A stretch of DNA of 64,000 bases from Rhynchospora pubera (taxonomy: Eukaryota > Streptophyta > Magnoliopsida > Poales > Cyperaceae): the NCBI GenBank assembly GCA_028095005.1, contig CM051459.1, positions 198,563,902 to 198,627,901 of the forward strand, given 5' to 3'. Shown piece by piece: positions 33,837 to 44,306 of the stretch. Every line of letters begins with the position of its first letter. Position 1 is the first letter of the stretch. The notes under the pieces are model-generated. The model worked only from the letters and a program-made list of their open reading frames with translations, searched no databases and was not told where the DNA came from. The position numbers were made by a program, and so were the translations under genes.

Positions 33837-35023
33837 CCACTCCCAGTTGTAAATACCCACCAACATGCGATACAGTAAGTTACCTAGGACCAAAAATATA
33901 ATTTCCAAATGACTGCAGGTGCAAAAGATATCATGCAGCATTCCAAACTTTTCTATATCAGGAGACGAGCACAATAGAAAATAAAGAAAACACTTCTTAA
34001 TTAAGTGCATGTGTTGGTTAATAACTCAATCCACTACTAGAAGGTGAGATTATACAAAGATCTTTAACAGAATATGTACAAATAATTATATCTGACAGTT
34101 GGTCAACGGGATATTTCTAAGTTGGAAGAGCGCCCATTTATTTGTTGCAACTGGTCCATGCCCCAGCTCAGTTTCTGTTCTGCGCCATCTTCCATGGCCT
34201 CATACTCCTATGATAAAAATAAAATAAAACATTAGAGAAAATTATATGGGAAAACACATACACGGGTAAAGAGAAACAAAAGCCATTAGTTGTAATTGAT
34301 TTATGCCACAGCTCAGTTTCTGGTAAGGACGGCACAAGAGATATTGCATCTTCCTGGGTAATATAAGGGACTTAATTTTTCGTGAAAGAACCAACATGAT
34401 GTAATTTTTATTCTACATTCCGTACAATGCATCCAATATTTGATAATAGGATATTCTGTTTGAGCACCCACGAAAATTTTCCCTACAATAGGAAGAGAAA
34501 GGATACTATATATGGACCATTGAAAAAAAGGTTTGGACCAATACATGAAAAAAACTAGACTACAACAAATTGGGCGTACCAAAACAAATTAAATAGCAGG
34601 GATACTTCCCTAGTTGCCATCATTATATTATTTCTATTCTCAGACAAATGTGAAACCTCAGACATACAAGATAAGTAGACATTAAGAACGTTTTTTTTCA
34701 TCAAATATCCACTCAACTGCCTGGATAAGTAAATAGATATATAGCAAGTGCATGTATGCTTTAACTTTTCGTTTTAAAAGGATAAGTAAATAGAGAACAA
34801 TTTGAATATTAGTTGGAATCTGCATAGGAATATTCCACTGGAACAGATTCTACATTTCAATAATATTTTAGTCAGGTTCTTCCATTTTTTCCTCAGAAAA
34901 TATCAATTGCTTACAACTAATGTACAAGATGCTCAAAGAATTATTTGGTCATGTTCGCCCATTTCCTCAGAAATTCAATTGCTCACAACAAATATATTGC
35001 CATCTAAAATATCAAGGTAGCCT
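33837..35023 (-). repeat. Duplicated 3' part of the LOG gene
   Basis: This segment matches 48573-49773 almost base for base, with scattered substitutions and short indels, in the same orientation. It includes about 265 bp of the LOG 3' flank, the complete last LOG exon and about 800 bp of the adjoining intron. The other six LOG exons are not duplicated here. Confidence 0.85.
34101..34211 (-). pseudogene. Second copy of the last LOG exon
   Basis: After an acceptor (ATCATAG) the minus strand reads EYEAMEDGAEQKLSWGMDQL and stops at TGA, as in the functional copy at 48949-48845. It differs by only a few bases and is still open, but it has no upstream exons, so it is an orphan exon unless spliced to an unknown transcript. 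Confidence 0.8.
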
Positions 35024-35460
35024 CTTTGTCGTGTTCGTCCATTTCCTACAATTTCGTGCAGTACCATTTCATGTCGTTTCCGGTTACAATTTCTGTATCT
35101 GTAATACATACATAGGTCAGCAACAAGGAAATCTAACTAGATCTTCACCATCTCTCAAGTTTCAACCCAGCTCAAACTTAGGGCTCACCTGATGTCATAT
35201 GCTTTATGCAAATAAGCTTAAACCATTCCATCATTAATATGCTAACTGGGTATAATAGATCATCCACATGAAAAATAAACTACAAAGATTGGTTTAAAAT
35301 TTTATGTTAAGGAAAGTGAATATTACAGGGCTGATCACAGCATATTGCGTAATTCAACCATCTGTTTTTCAAAATTTCAACAACATATGAAAAGTGTATA
35401 TTATAGAAAAAAAAAAAAAATCTACAAACCTTATGGTAGAAACAACAGCACAGAAGATTA
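35024..35460. other. Spacer downstream of the Vma12-like gene
   Basis: AT-rich with no recognised feature. It would contain the 3' UTR and polyadenylation site of the minus-strand gene ending at 35461. Confidence 0.45.
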
Positions 35461-35680
35461 CTAACGCTTCTTTATTTTTAATATCGAGGAAGATAATGTA
35501 GCTTTATTTTTAACCATATCTTGGTTAGATGCTCTAATTATGAAAAGTAGAGTCTCAAGCAGCATGCTACAAACCAATCCTAGTATACCTCCCGCAGCAT
35601 TCTACAGAAAAATTAGAGGAGAGAGTTTGAAAACACACCTTAAGCACTCATGAAATTATCAAAACACCTGGTGCGATGCA

Positions 35681-35880
35681 AAGTTTGAAATCTAGGATTC
35701 ACCAGAGTTGATTTTAAAAAATGATATCTAAAGTTTGAAATCTAGGATTCACCACAGTTGGTTTTAAAAAATGATATGTAAAGTTAGAAATCTAGGATTC
35801 ACCACTGTTGGTTTTAAAAAATGATATGTAAATTTTGAAATCTAGGATTCACCACGGTTGGTTTTAAAAAATGATATGTT
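35681..35880. repeat. 50-bp minisatellite, about four copies
   Basis: TGAAATCTAGGATTCACCA begins units at 35686, 35736, 35786 and 35836, with exact 50-bp spacing and a few substitutions per unit. It lies in intron 3 of the Vma12-like gene. Confidence 0.9.
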
Positions 35881-35892
35881 TTATATAGTTAT

Positions 35893-36020
35893 ATCTAAAG
35901 CAACCACCAAAGCCATTTTGAGTGTCTAATTGCATCTACTTTGAAGAAGCTAATTATATCTGAAGTAACAACAAAGCCACTTTGAGAGTCTAATTGCATC
36001 TAATTGAAGAAGTAAATTAG
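35893..36020. repeat. Tandem duplication of about 60 bp
   Basis: Two adjacent copies of a segment containing GTCTAATTGCATCTA and GAAGAAG, with several substitutions, in the same intron as the minisatellite. Confidence 0.7.
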
Positions 36021-37299
36021 GCATCTCTAAACTAACTCAATGGACCATTTTCATAATTTTGGTTGCTTATAACAAGATACCAAATAAGGAACTTTCTTAG
36101 TAAAAGCGAGGGAAAACTACCATAACAGGGTAGTGATTGAAGAGGGCTCTGAAAGTGGCATAACCAACCAAGTAGCCTGTGAACATTAGAAGCACAACAT
36201 GTAACCCTGAAAAAATAAGTAATGTTAAGTGCACTTGCCCTAACAATTTAAAAGAACTATCATCTAATATAAGAAGCTTCATGTATGTCCTACGGCCTAC
36301 GCTCACAATTCCCATTTGCAGCATTAAATCATGCTTTCTCCATTACTTGTCGACATTAAACATGCCGAAATATGTAACAGTTCCTTGTCATTTGTGTAGC
36401 ACCAGGATATCTCATCTGGCACATACCAGTAACAGGCTACTAGCTACGGACATGTATGTTTCAAGTAGACTTTTGTTTAATCAACAAAGCAAAGCAACAA
36501 GTAATGCACAAACTGTACAATTTCAATGTTAATCTGGCTGCCCAGACCCCTTAATTTTAGATAGATTAAAAAGTTGTCCTTACCAAAACCAATCTGATCC
36601 TTGTAAGAAGAGAAGGGCTCTGTATTATCCTTTTTAGGAGTAACATCTTTTACTAACTCAGCATATTCCCTTTGCTCTGCCAGCTCAGCAAGCTTCTTCA
36701 GCCTCGCCTTGAGCTCCTCACTCTAAACTCAACATGTCAATATATATCGTAAACAATTAGGAAATTTAGAACATTGTGTCAAAGACATCCAGAAAATTAA
36801 AGAAGCTTTCTATGAAATCAACATATCAATTCAAATCATACCTTCTGTCGCGGTTTGGGGCTGGTGAAAACGAAACCTGATCCATCTAAGAGGAGGCGAA
36901 GCGACGGTCGAGATGGAGCGGGGAGTCCGGACCGACTTGTAAGGGACTGAGCTGAGAGATGAGAGAGAGATAGCGAGCTCTCGGAGTTGGTCGGAGAGGT
37001 AGTCCCGGTCGCAGGACGTAGCGACGAGGAAGGATCGGATCGGGTCGGTACTGGTGATCACCAATCCGTCTGACATATTTGTTGGTTGAATCAAGTCTGG
37101 TTTGAGTTTGAGGAGTTTGGGCTCTGAAAAAATAGAAGAGGAAAGAAATTCTTTTTTTGTTTGACTGAGACTGAGGTTAGAAATTCTTAGTCCCCGTGGG
37201 CGGTTGGGGTGTTTTTGTGACTTTGTCATAAAGAGTTAGAATCTTATTGAACGAGGGTAATGGAATGGAATGGTACTGCCCATGTTATTAATTTGCTCC

Positions 37300-38300
37300 A
37301 GATTTAAAAAAAAATAGAGTAGAACTTGAGGTTAAAGGGTGGAAATGAGGAAACATTTCATATATAATTGTTGTCTATTTTGTCGTCCCAAATTTAGGGA
37401 TTAAGTTTTAGTTCCCCTCCTCTTTCCCATCTCTTTCAATTCCATTCCACCTTCATTTCTGGAGCAGACTCTAAAATGTCAATTTCTGAAATCTAAACAA
37501 TTGATTGGATTTTATTTTTAATTCTATCTGTATATGGAAATTAGTGCAGATAAAAATCATCTCAAATCTTATCATCTTCATCATCCTCCCAGCAATTAGA
37601 TTAATTGCATTCTGAAAAAGAAAATAGGGAGCGAGAAAGAGGGGATGATAACGCATTCCTTTTTGTTGGATGAGGGGATAAGAGAGGGAGGGATGAGCGC
37701 AACAGAGGTGAGAGATGAGCATCTCACAGAAGAGAGGGAGGCAGCGACACAGAGAAAAGGGATATACAATTGTAACAATTCTAGTTAATATATTTAACAG
37801 TTCTAATAATATATTTAAAAGTTCTAGTAATATATATAAATGTTCCACTTAATACAATAACAGTTCTACTTGATATATTTAACGGTTCTGCATAGCATAT
37901 TTAACAGTTTTAGCTAGTATAACAATTGTTCTAGTTAATAACAGTTATAGTTTCAGCCTTTACTCTCCTCTCTGATTCGCTCTCCCTCAACCTTCGTCTC
38001 CTCTTTGATTCGCTCTTCCTCTGATTCGCTCTCCCTTTCTTGACGCTCATCCCTTCTCATTCGTGGACCTCCTAAACCAGAAAACGTGTTTTATAAAAAT
38101 AGAAGGGGATGATGAGATGATAGAAGAGAGAGAATGACGGAAAGCAATTCCGTATTGAAATTTTGTTTCAAAAATATTTTATGTTTCTATTTTTACTGTT
38201 TATTTCGGAGGGAGAAATATTTTTTTTCTGAGATTTTTAAATGCAGAACGTGTTCTTTTACACACGTTTCTATTGCAATTAAAATTTTTCTCTAGTTTAG
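37300..38300. repeat. Foldback-like element with AT-rich repeat core
   Basis: The arms include GATGAGAGGGGATAAGAG and GGGATGAGCG on the left (about 37670-37700) and the inverse CGCTCATCCCTTCTC on the right (38045). The core at 37770-37930 repeats units around AACAGTTCTAGTTAATATATTT about eight times. The design parallels 29289-30020. Boundaries are approximate. Confidence 0.5.
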
Positions 38301-38543
38301 AGTATCTTTCTGTTGCACTAACCAAAGTAAAGTTTAAAAGAATAATAGCTTACCAAGTAATCAAAATTCTAACTAATGATGATATAACTAACACAATAAG
38401 TGACCTGCTGGAGCTAAGTTCAAGAAATGGGGTCAATTGACCTCCATTAATTTATAAAAAATAATACTATATTTAAAAGTTCATACTTGCAAAATGAAAT
38501 ATTTTGTAGATATACAATATTTGAACTCCATAGATATTCAAAA
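38301..38543. other. Spacer, no gene seen
   Basis: AT-rich. Its last five bases (CAAAA) form the left target duplication of the solo LTR. Confidence 0.5.
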
Positions 38544-40306
38544 TGTTAGAGTTATGTCCTAGAAGTCAATAATTTAATGACTTAATTATTAGTTTATGTT
38601 TTGGATGAGATTTTATCATCTGTTCCTAGGTTTATTATTGACAGATCATTCAGGTTGAGGATCTGAATTGTAGATCTCTGTTGATCATTCTTTAGAATGA
38701 CAATAATAAATCTAAACGGTCCATAATCTTGATAATTAACAAGGAACATTAATTATCATAAAAGATTAGTATGCAAGTTAAGTGATGATTAAGTTCTACT
38801 AATCATAGGTAAAGAGTTACCAACTTAGTTGCATATGTGTATGTTATGGAACATAGCACAGGACTTGACCCATCGAAATAAACATATGGATTGTGTTATG
38901 TGTCATTGTTTATTTCGTTGTGATTTTGGTTCTAAGTTTGAGATGTTTATCTTTTCCACATGAGGATAGGTTCAATAAATACTGTCTACCGCTGATTCCC
39001 GATAAGGGCTGCTATACGGACTTTATTTATGTTCTCTTGAATTGTGCGGGGAAAAGTTAATCATCAAGAAAATCGTATGTCCCTCATTAATTCACTTAGT
39101 GAGTGACGATATCTGTTTGGGCCCCTTGATGGAGATAGATTGTTTGCATGCAACTTTATACAATTATCTCTAGATCAAGAAACGTATAATCTGCAAGAAT
39201 GACACATTCCTATCTTGGATTATACGATGATATCGTGTGACATAAGAATCAAAATAGAGAAACTAATTATTCTCTTATGCAGGATTGAAATATTGTAGCA
39301 GTACACTATTTATGTGAATTGGGAATCATAACGTGTTGCTAGATACCGCTTATGATTATTGGAATTAAATAGCGATTTAATTCCATGTCCAACATAGCAT
39401 AAATCCTCAAAGGGTCACACATAATAAGGTGTTTAACCACACGTGCATTAATTATTTATTTGCAACAATTGGTTTTGCAAAATATGATAAGTTGATTAAT
39501 TAATCGTATGCCGTTATGGACCGTTATGATTAATTAAGTCAAATAGATCATATAGAAATAATTTAATGCATTGACTAATTCCATATTAATTATTAAATAG
39601 TTAATAATTAATTATAATCAACACATTTAATTATTTGAGCTAATTGGGCTTTAAATTAATTGGTTAATTTAATGTCCAATGGAAGGTGCATTTAAATGGA
39701 AGAGTATTGGGCTCAACTCAACTTGAGGCCCAACCCACAAAGGGAGGTAGGTAGGTGCGGCTAGGGCAAGGGGTATTTTTGTCCATGTAATGTTGGATGA
39801 GAGCTAGGTTGAGTGGCCTATATAAAGGGGTGTTCTTTGGGAGCAAACCCTAGCCTCCACACACCTCTCTCTCCTTCTCTCTTTGGCCGCACCTCACACC
39901 AAGGGAAGAAAAATTTCAGAATTTTTCATTCCCTTTCTCTCTTCCACACACCACCTAGCTCATGTGTTGAGCAAGCTTTTCCACTAAATTAATTGGAGAA
40001 TTAAATAGAAAGGGAAAGCTTTGGAATTAGGCACAATTCTCTCAATTACTAGCATAATTGATTAGAGAAGGTGGTTAATTCCTTAGTGGACTCGAGGAGC
40101 ACGGCGTGGAGGTTCTTGGAGAGCACGCCACCGACACCAACGCATTGGAACGAGCCTCTTGGTTGCGATACCAAGAGAGGTATACTTCCAATCCTTTTTC
40201 TCGTGTGTTTAAATAGCTTGTGTACTAGATTTTGTGTGTGCTATGTTTGCTTGGTTAATTAATTGGTAATTAGCATAAAAATGAAAAATTAGCACACTTT
40301 CTAACA
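38544..40306 (+). mobile_element. Solo LTR of 1,763 bp, TSD CAAAA
   Basis: Begins TGTTAGAGTTATG and ends TTTCTAACA (short inverted TGTTAGA/TCTAACA). It is flanked by CAAAA on both sides (38539-38543 and 40307-40311). There is no internal domain, primer-binding site or second LTR. A TATA box (CTATATAAAGG, about 39819) is followed by a CT-rich leader, so the LTR promoter reads to the right. This is the expected product of LTR-LTR recombination. Superfamily cannot be settled from the LTR alone. Confidence 0.85.
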
Positions 40307-40311
40307 CAAAA

Positions 40312-41204
40312 TATATTCCACTAATGAACTCCATATTGGATTTAGAAAATTTATTCTTGATGGAAAAAAATTATTTATATAACATATATATATTAGACTG
40401 CCACAAATGTTAATTTTTTCTTTCTCAAATATTAAATGAACTTTCACTATTAGTAATAATATGCACATGCATATGAAACTTATTAATTGAACTTGAATAT
40501 GTAACTTTACAATCTACTTTGTTAATATAGATATTTTTTGTTTATTTAATTGAATATTATAAAGATTAATCAATAACCATAATAATTTTAATGCATCGAT
40601 TTAGTATGTTTTATTTTTGTTGTTTGTTTATAACATTTTATATTTTGACGATTTCAAAGGATGAGACTTCAAAGAATTAAATTAGAAGATAAAAAATCTA
40701 TTATAACTTATAATTTTTATAAAATTGTTCTTTATTTTGTGTCCTAATATTTTTTTAGTAAAGTTTTTGAGTACTTTATTGGAACAAAATCGAAATGATT
40801 TGTAAAATATCTCGAGCAATTATTAATGTCTAAATTGTCTATTGCACGATCAAAATGACACTAATAATCCAAATAGCCATGGATGAGTTTTTCAAGGGCC
40901 ATTTGATCCGTAATCAATCATAATGAATGATTTAGATTTTTTCCTAATAAAAACTCGTCCTAAACAAAATTTTTCCAATATACACATTGTATTAATTTAT
41001 TTAATTTCTTGTAATATTAATGCTATAAATTATTGAATCCCATTATCAAATTTTCTGCCTCCACCACTGTCTACTGTTAGTTGTGCCAGACTGCCAGTCG
41101 AGAAGGGTAATTATTGCTATTGTTTGATAATTATTGCTATTGTTTGAGACCTCCCTGAGAGGCTGAGACTAGTTTTAGTAGGCTCTGCTCTTATATATTA
41201 TGCG
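40312..41204. other. Spacer, no gene seen
   Basis: AT-rich, no recognised coding or mobile feature. A short direct duplication (aattattgctattgtttga) occurs near 41109 and 41130. Confidence 0.45.
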
Positions 41205-41805
41205 ATAACTAGAAGGGTAAGCAGTTTTTCTCCTTGCTGAAGTAAAACGGCAACAGTAAAAATTAAGAAAAGGAGATGCAAGCATATTAAAATCATTTCA
41301 ACCCAACATGAAAAGTCCGTGAATTTTTTAAATAAACATAATCTAAATTCAATATTTAATAATAAATATTTAAAATATATAATTTTAACAGTAAACATTC
41401 CGACGCGCCACTTCGATTGGTATGTCCAAAAATTTTTAAAAACAATAAAAATATTAAAATATTAAAACCCCACTCTCATTGACATGCCGAAAAATTTTTA
41501 TTTTTAAATATAGTAAATAATTTTTTAAGAATATTAACTTATTTTATAAAAATAATAAATATTTTTTTCAAAAATGTTAAAATACTAACGCACCAATTGC
41601 CATTCCAATTGGTGAGTCCAGAAAATTCATTTTATTTCAAACTTCGAAGGCTGAAAAAACTCTCTTTTATCTCCAGTTGGCGCGGCTGCCAGCGTGTCTG
41701 GATGTTTAATCTTAAAATTATTTATTTTAGATATTTATTATTAAATATAGAATTTATATTATGTTTATTAGAAAAAATCAAGGGAGAAAAGTTCTCTAGC
41801 CTCTA
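41205..41805. repeat. Inverted-repeat element, AT-rich
   Basis: The left arm (AATATTTAATAATAAATATTTAAA, near 41355) and the right arm (ATTTATTATTAAATAT, near 41735) are inverse copies, and CTCCTTGCTGAAG-type and AAGGGAGAAAAGTTC ends are roughly inverse. The interior repeats CATTGACATGCC/ATTGGTATGTCC-like motifs. Boundaries are approximate and no clear target duplication was seen. Confidence 0.45.
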
Positions 41806-42052
41806 GGTGTCATATGTAAGGCCCAAAATCACCTTGATTTTCCTTGTTGGATTAAAAAATTGAAAAGCATAACTATACCTTGTTGGTTGTTGGGTGCTTC
41901 AGATGCTTTGAAGTTTGACCCTCTCTCCAAAAGAAACATTGTTGATAAGTTATAAACCGACAGCGGCTGCATTTTAAATTTCCTGGCGCCTTTAATTTAG
42001 CCATCTCCAGTTGTACTGCTATGGTTTCAGTCTTTCAGATTCATTTGGGAGT
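41806..42052. other. Spacer, no gene seen
   Basis: No recognised feature. Confidence 0.4.
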
Positions 42053-42331
42053 AGGCCTGTCAATGGTATATCGTTAATCATTTTTCGTGCACGTTTCCTC
42101 CAAACGGAACGGCCGAACGATAAACTGTATAAAATTTCATTACGTTTCATGAACGGAACGGTAAATGAAATGTGTTTCGTCATTCGTTTGGGTAAAAATA
42201 CAGTGTAATACACGTTCCGTTCCATCCAAACAGAACGGTTAACAAATCGTCCGGTACATTCCGTTACCATAAACGAAACGTCAAACGAAACGGACTATTC
42301 TGTTGCAAGTTATCAACGTTTGACCGCCCTA
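42053..42331. mobile_element. hAT-type MITE (CTGTCAA family)
   Basis: Starts TAGGCCTGTCAATGG and ends with the inverse TTGACCGCCCT. It is flanked by TTTGGGAG and ATTGGGAG (7 of 8 identical). The interior repeats AACGGAACG and CGTTTCG-type motifs in both directions, as in its relative at 43682. Confidence 0.7.
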
Positions 42332-42524
42332 TTGGGAGGTTCATTTTATTTCCTGATGGTTCAAATTTTAATCCGATCAAGTCATTATAACCAAAACCTA
42401 GGGTGTGCTGTCTGATTTTAATCGTAGAAAATAAAATTGATTAAAAATTTAAAACCATATGATGGATTACTCATATTTGACTTTGACCATCCCAAAAAAA
42501 ATGTCTGAAGAAACAACCATAAAT
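42332..42524. other. Short spacer between MITEs
   Basis: No recognised feature. Ends with the left target duplication of the next element. Confidence 0.4.
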
Positions 42525-42697
42525 CATGGTTTTCAATACCCTATCGGCATCCATACCGGTCGGTGACCGAAACCCAGTATTTTTCCGAAATTTCCCGGTA
42601 TTTCCTATCTAAATATCGAATACCACAATTTCGACCACTGTTCCGGTATCCGATATTACCGGAATTTTCCGGTAAGCGGTAGGTATTGAAAACACTG
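42525..42697. mobile_element. hAT-type MITE, 8-bp TSD CCATAAAT
   Basis: A 173-bp element with terminal inverted repeats CATGGTTTTCAATACC and GGTATTGAAAACACTG, flanked by a perfect 8-bp repeat CCATAAAT (42517-42524, 42698-42705). The interior has several CCGGTA/TACCGG motifs. No coding sequence. Confidence 0.85.
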
Positions 42698-42705
42698 CCA
42701 TAAAT

Positions 42706-43673
42706 AGATACCTTCCCACAAAACTAAAGAAAAAAGAAGGTACCTTACCTTTAACAGTGTTAACTTAAAGGTGAATCCACTTGCATTTGTAAAGCAACCC
42801 CTCATGCACCCATTTCTCACACGTGTCGACAAAAGGCGCTATTCGTAGGCCCACTTACAAAAAAGTAGCAATTCCTCTTTGTTGCATTGTATCCGGCGTG
42901 TTTGATCAATAGAATTCAGCCTCCCTTTTATATGTGACAAGTACATTGTTTTCTTCTCCTATTGCACTCGTAATTTAGGCATAAGCAACTTAGGATTCAC
43001 AAAAGAGATATATTAATAATTTAATATGGATGTATTGCGACGGAGAAAACAAAAACATTGTACTTCTAAGTTGTTCTTCTTTTATATTAAGTAATATCAG
43101 AGAAGCTTAATTATGAGTCATGGCGTAGTGTACGTATGCACATGTTATCATTTTTTAAAATATTTGCTCGGAATGGAAATTAAACTAACTCATTTTCTCT
43201 AAATAAAAAACGAAATCACTAACCATTCATATTGAAATCCTCATTTTGTAATTGTAAGTTACAAGGGCGGAAATATTTAATATTGAGTAATATTTAAGCT
43301 CGAGCATGATATACAGTGTATCAGGTATCCTTTAAATAATAAATACACGGGAATAAAAACGGTCAATAATTTTATGTGTACGAGAGTGTAAGTTTATTTG
43401 TCAAAAATTGAAAATCACAAGTTTACCGACATCAACATGAAATGAAGACAACAAAGTACATTATAAATCAAAAATGAAAAATCTATACTTTACGCGTCAG
43501 CAGAGTATAACCTTTGGCGGTCAGAAAAGTCAGAATCCTCCACATAAAAAGAATTCTTAATGGGACAATTCTCAGTAGGCCCCAAATTCCACGTCAACAC
43601 CACCAACAAGCAGGAAAAAACATAAAAAAGGGGCGAAAGTAAAAGTTGTCATACTTTATGCTTTTTCAAAAGG
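42706..43673. other. Spacer, no gene seen
   Basis: AT-rich, no recognised coding or mobile feature. Confidence 0.45.
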
Positions 43674-43966
43674 CATACAATTAGAGCTGTCAACGGCACT
43701 GCCACCAACGTGGTGCCGTTCCGTTTAACCGAAACGGAACGAATAACGGCACCGGTTTTTATTTCGTTTCAATAACGAAACGGCAAACGGAATAAGAAAT
43801 TGTGACGTTTCGAACCGTTTCGCCTCTTTTCAAACCGTTTCATGTGTATTTTCTTATGTGAAACGAATAACGGAATGGATTTTTGTACCGTTTTTGAAAC
43901 GGAACGGTTAACGAAATGGTATATCGTACCGTTTTCTTAAACAAAACGGTAAACGGTATGGAGTGT

Positions 43967-44222
43967 TGTTGAAAATAATAATAATTAGTGATTGGTTTAG
44001 TCTTAGATTAATTTCTCATCATTGATATTTTGTAAAATAGCCCTCCAACCTTTTTAATTTAAAAGGGTTGCTATTTCTAGAAATTAACGTTAGAATCTAA
44101 CGGACAAATTTATAGCCGTTAGAATTTGGCCTTATATAAAGGCTTGTATATCTCTGTAAAATAAGAAGACCGAGTGAAAAAATCAGTTAATAAAAATTAT
44201 TATTCTTTTCCAAAATTCATCA
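43967..44222 (+). repeat. 5' LTR of the 4.2-kb Copia element
   Basis: Starts TGTTGAAAATAATAATAA and ends CCAAAATTCATCA. A TATA box (TTATATAAAGG) lies at about 44133. Identical to the 3' LTR except for one base near the end. Confidence 0.95.
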
Positions 44223-44235
44223 TGGTATCAGAGCG
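44223..44235 (+). other. Primer-binding site (tRNA-iMet type)
   Basis: TGGTATCAGAGCG directly abuts the 5' LTR, the usual minus-strand priming site of plant Copia elements. Confidence 0.9.
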
Positions 44236-44306
44236 AATCTGATCCAGCTTCCGCAAAATCTGATAATTTACCAATCTCAGCAAAACCTTTTTTTCAGCAC
44301 TGTCAA

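Larger units (their letters stand above)
35461..37076 (-). pseudogene. Vma12/TMEM199-like V-ATPase assembly factor, frameshift
   Basis: Four minus-strand exons: 37076-36842, 36722-36584, 36206-36121, 35601-35461. Junctions are GT..AG and exons 2-4 are in phase. Exon 1 encodes MSDGLVITSTDPIRSFL ... LSDQLRELA ... VPYKS. Exon 2 has SEELKARLKKLAELAEQRE and VKDVTPKKD; exon 3 FTGYLVGYATFRALF (membrane); exon 4 NAAGGILGLVCSMLLETLLF (membrane). This is the plant form of the ER-based factor for V-ATPase assembly (Vma12 family). In exon 1 the conserved end GSGFVFTSPKPRQK lies in another frame. Around 36925/36926 a few codons after VPYKSVR are missing, a net loss of 2 mod 3 bases (about 8). An ATG at 37229 would add 51 N-terminal residues but does not rescue the frame. 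Either a damaged allele or a sequence error. Confidence 0.82.

Noticed and set aside
35681..35880. CRISPR-like regular repeats
   Set aside because: Units are contiguous 50-bp tandem copies without spacers in a plant intron; this is a minisatellite.
43700..43960. Relation between GAAACGGAACG motifs of the hAT MITEs and the GGAACGGWCCGTTCC array of the 8-kb Copia element
   Set aside because: They share AACGGAACG-like letters, but the MITE motif lacks the palindromic CCG half and the spacing. Treated as coincidence.
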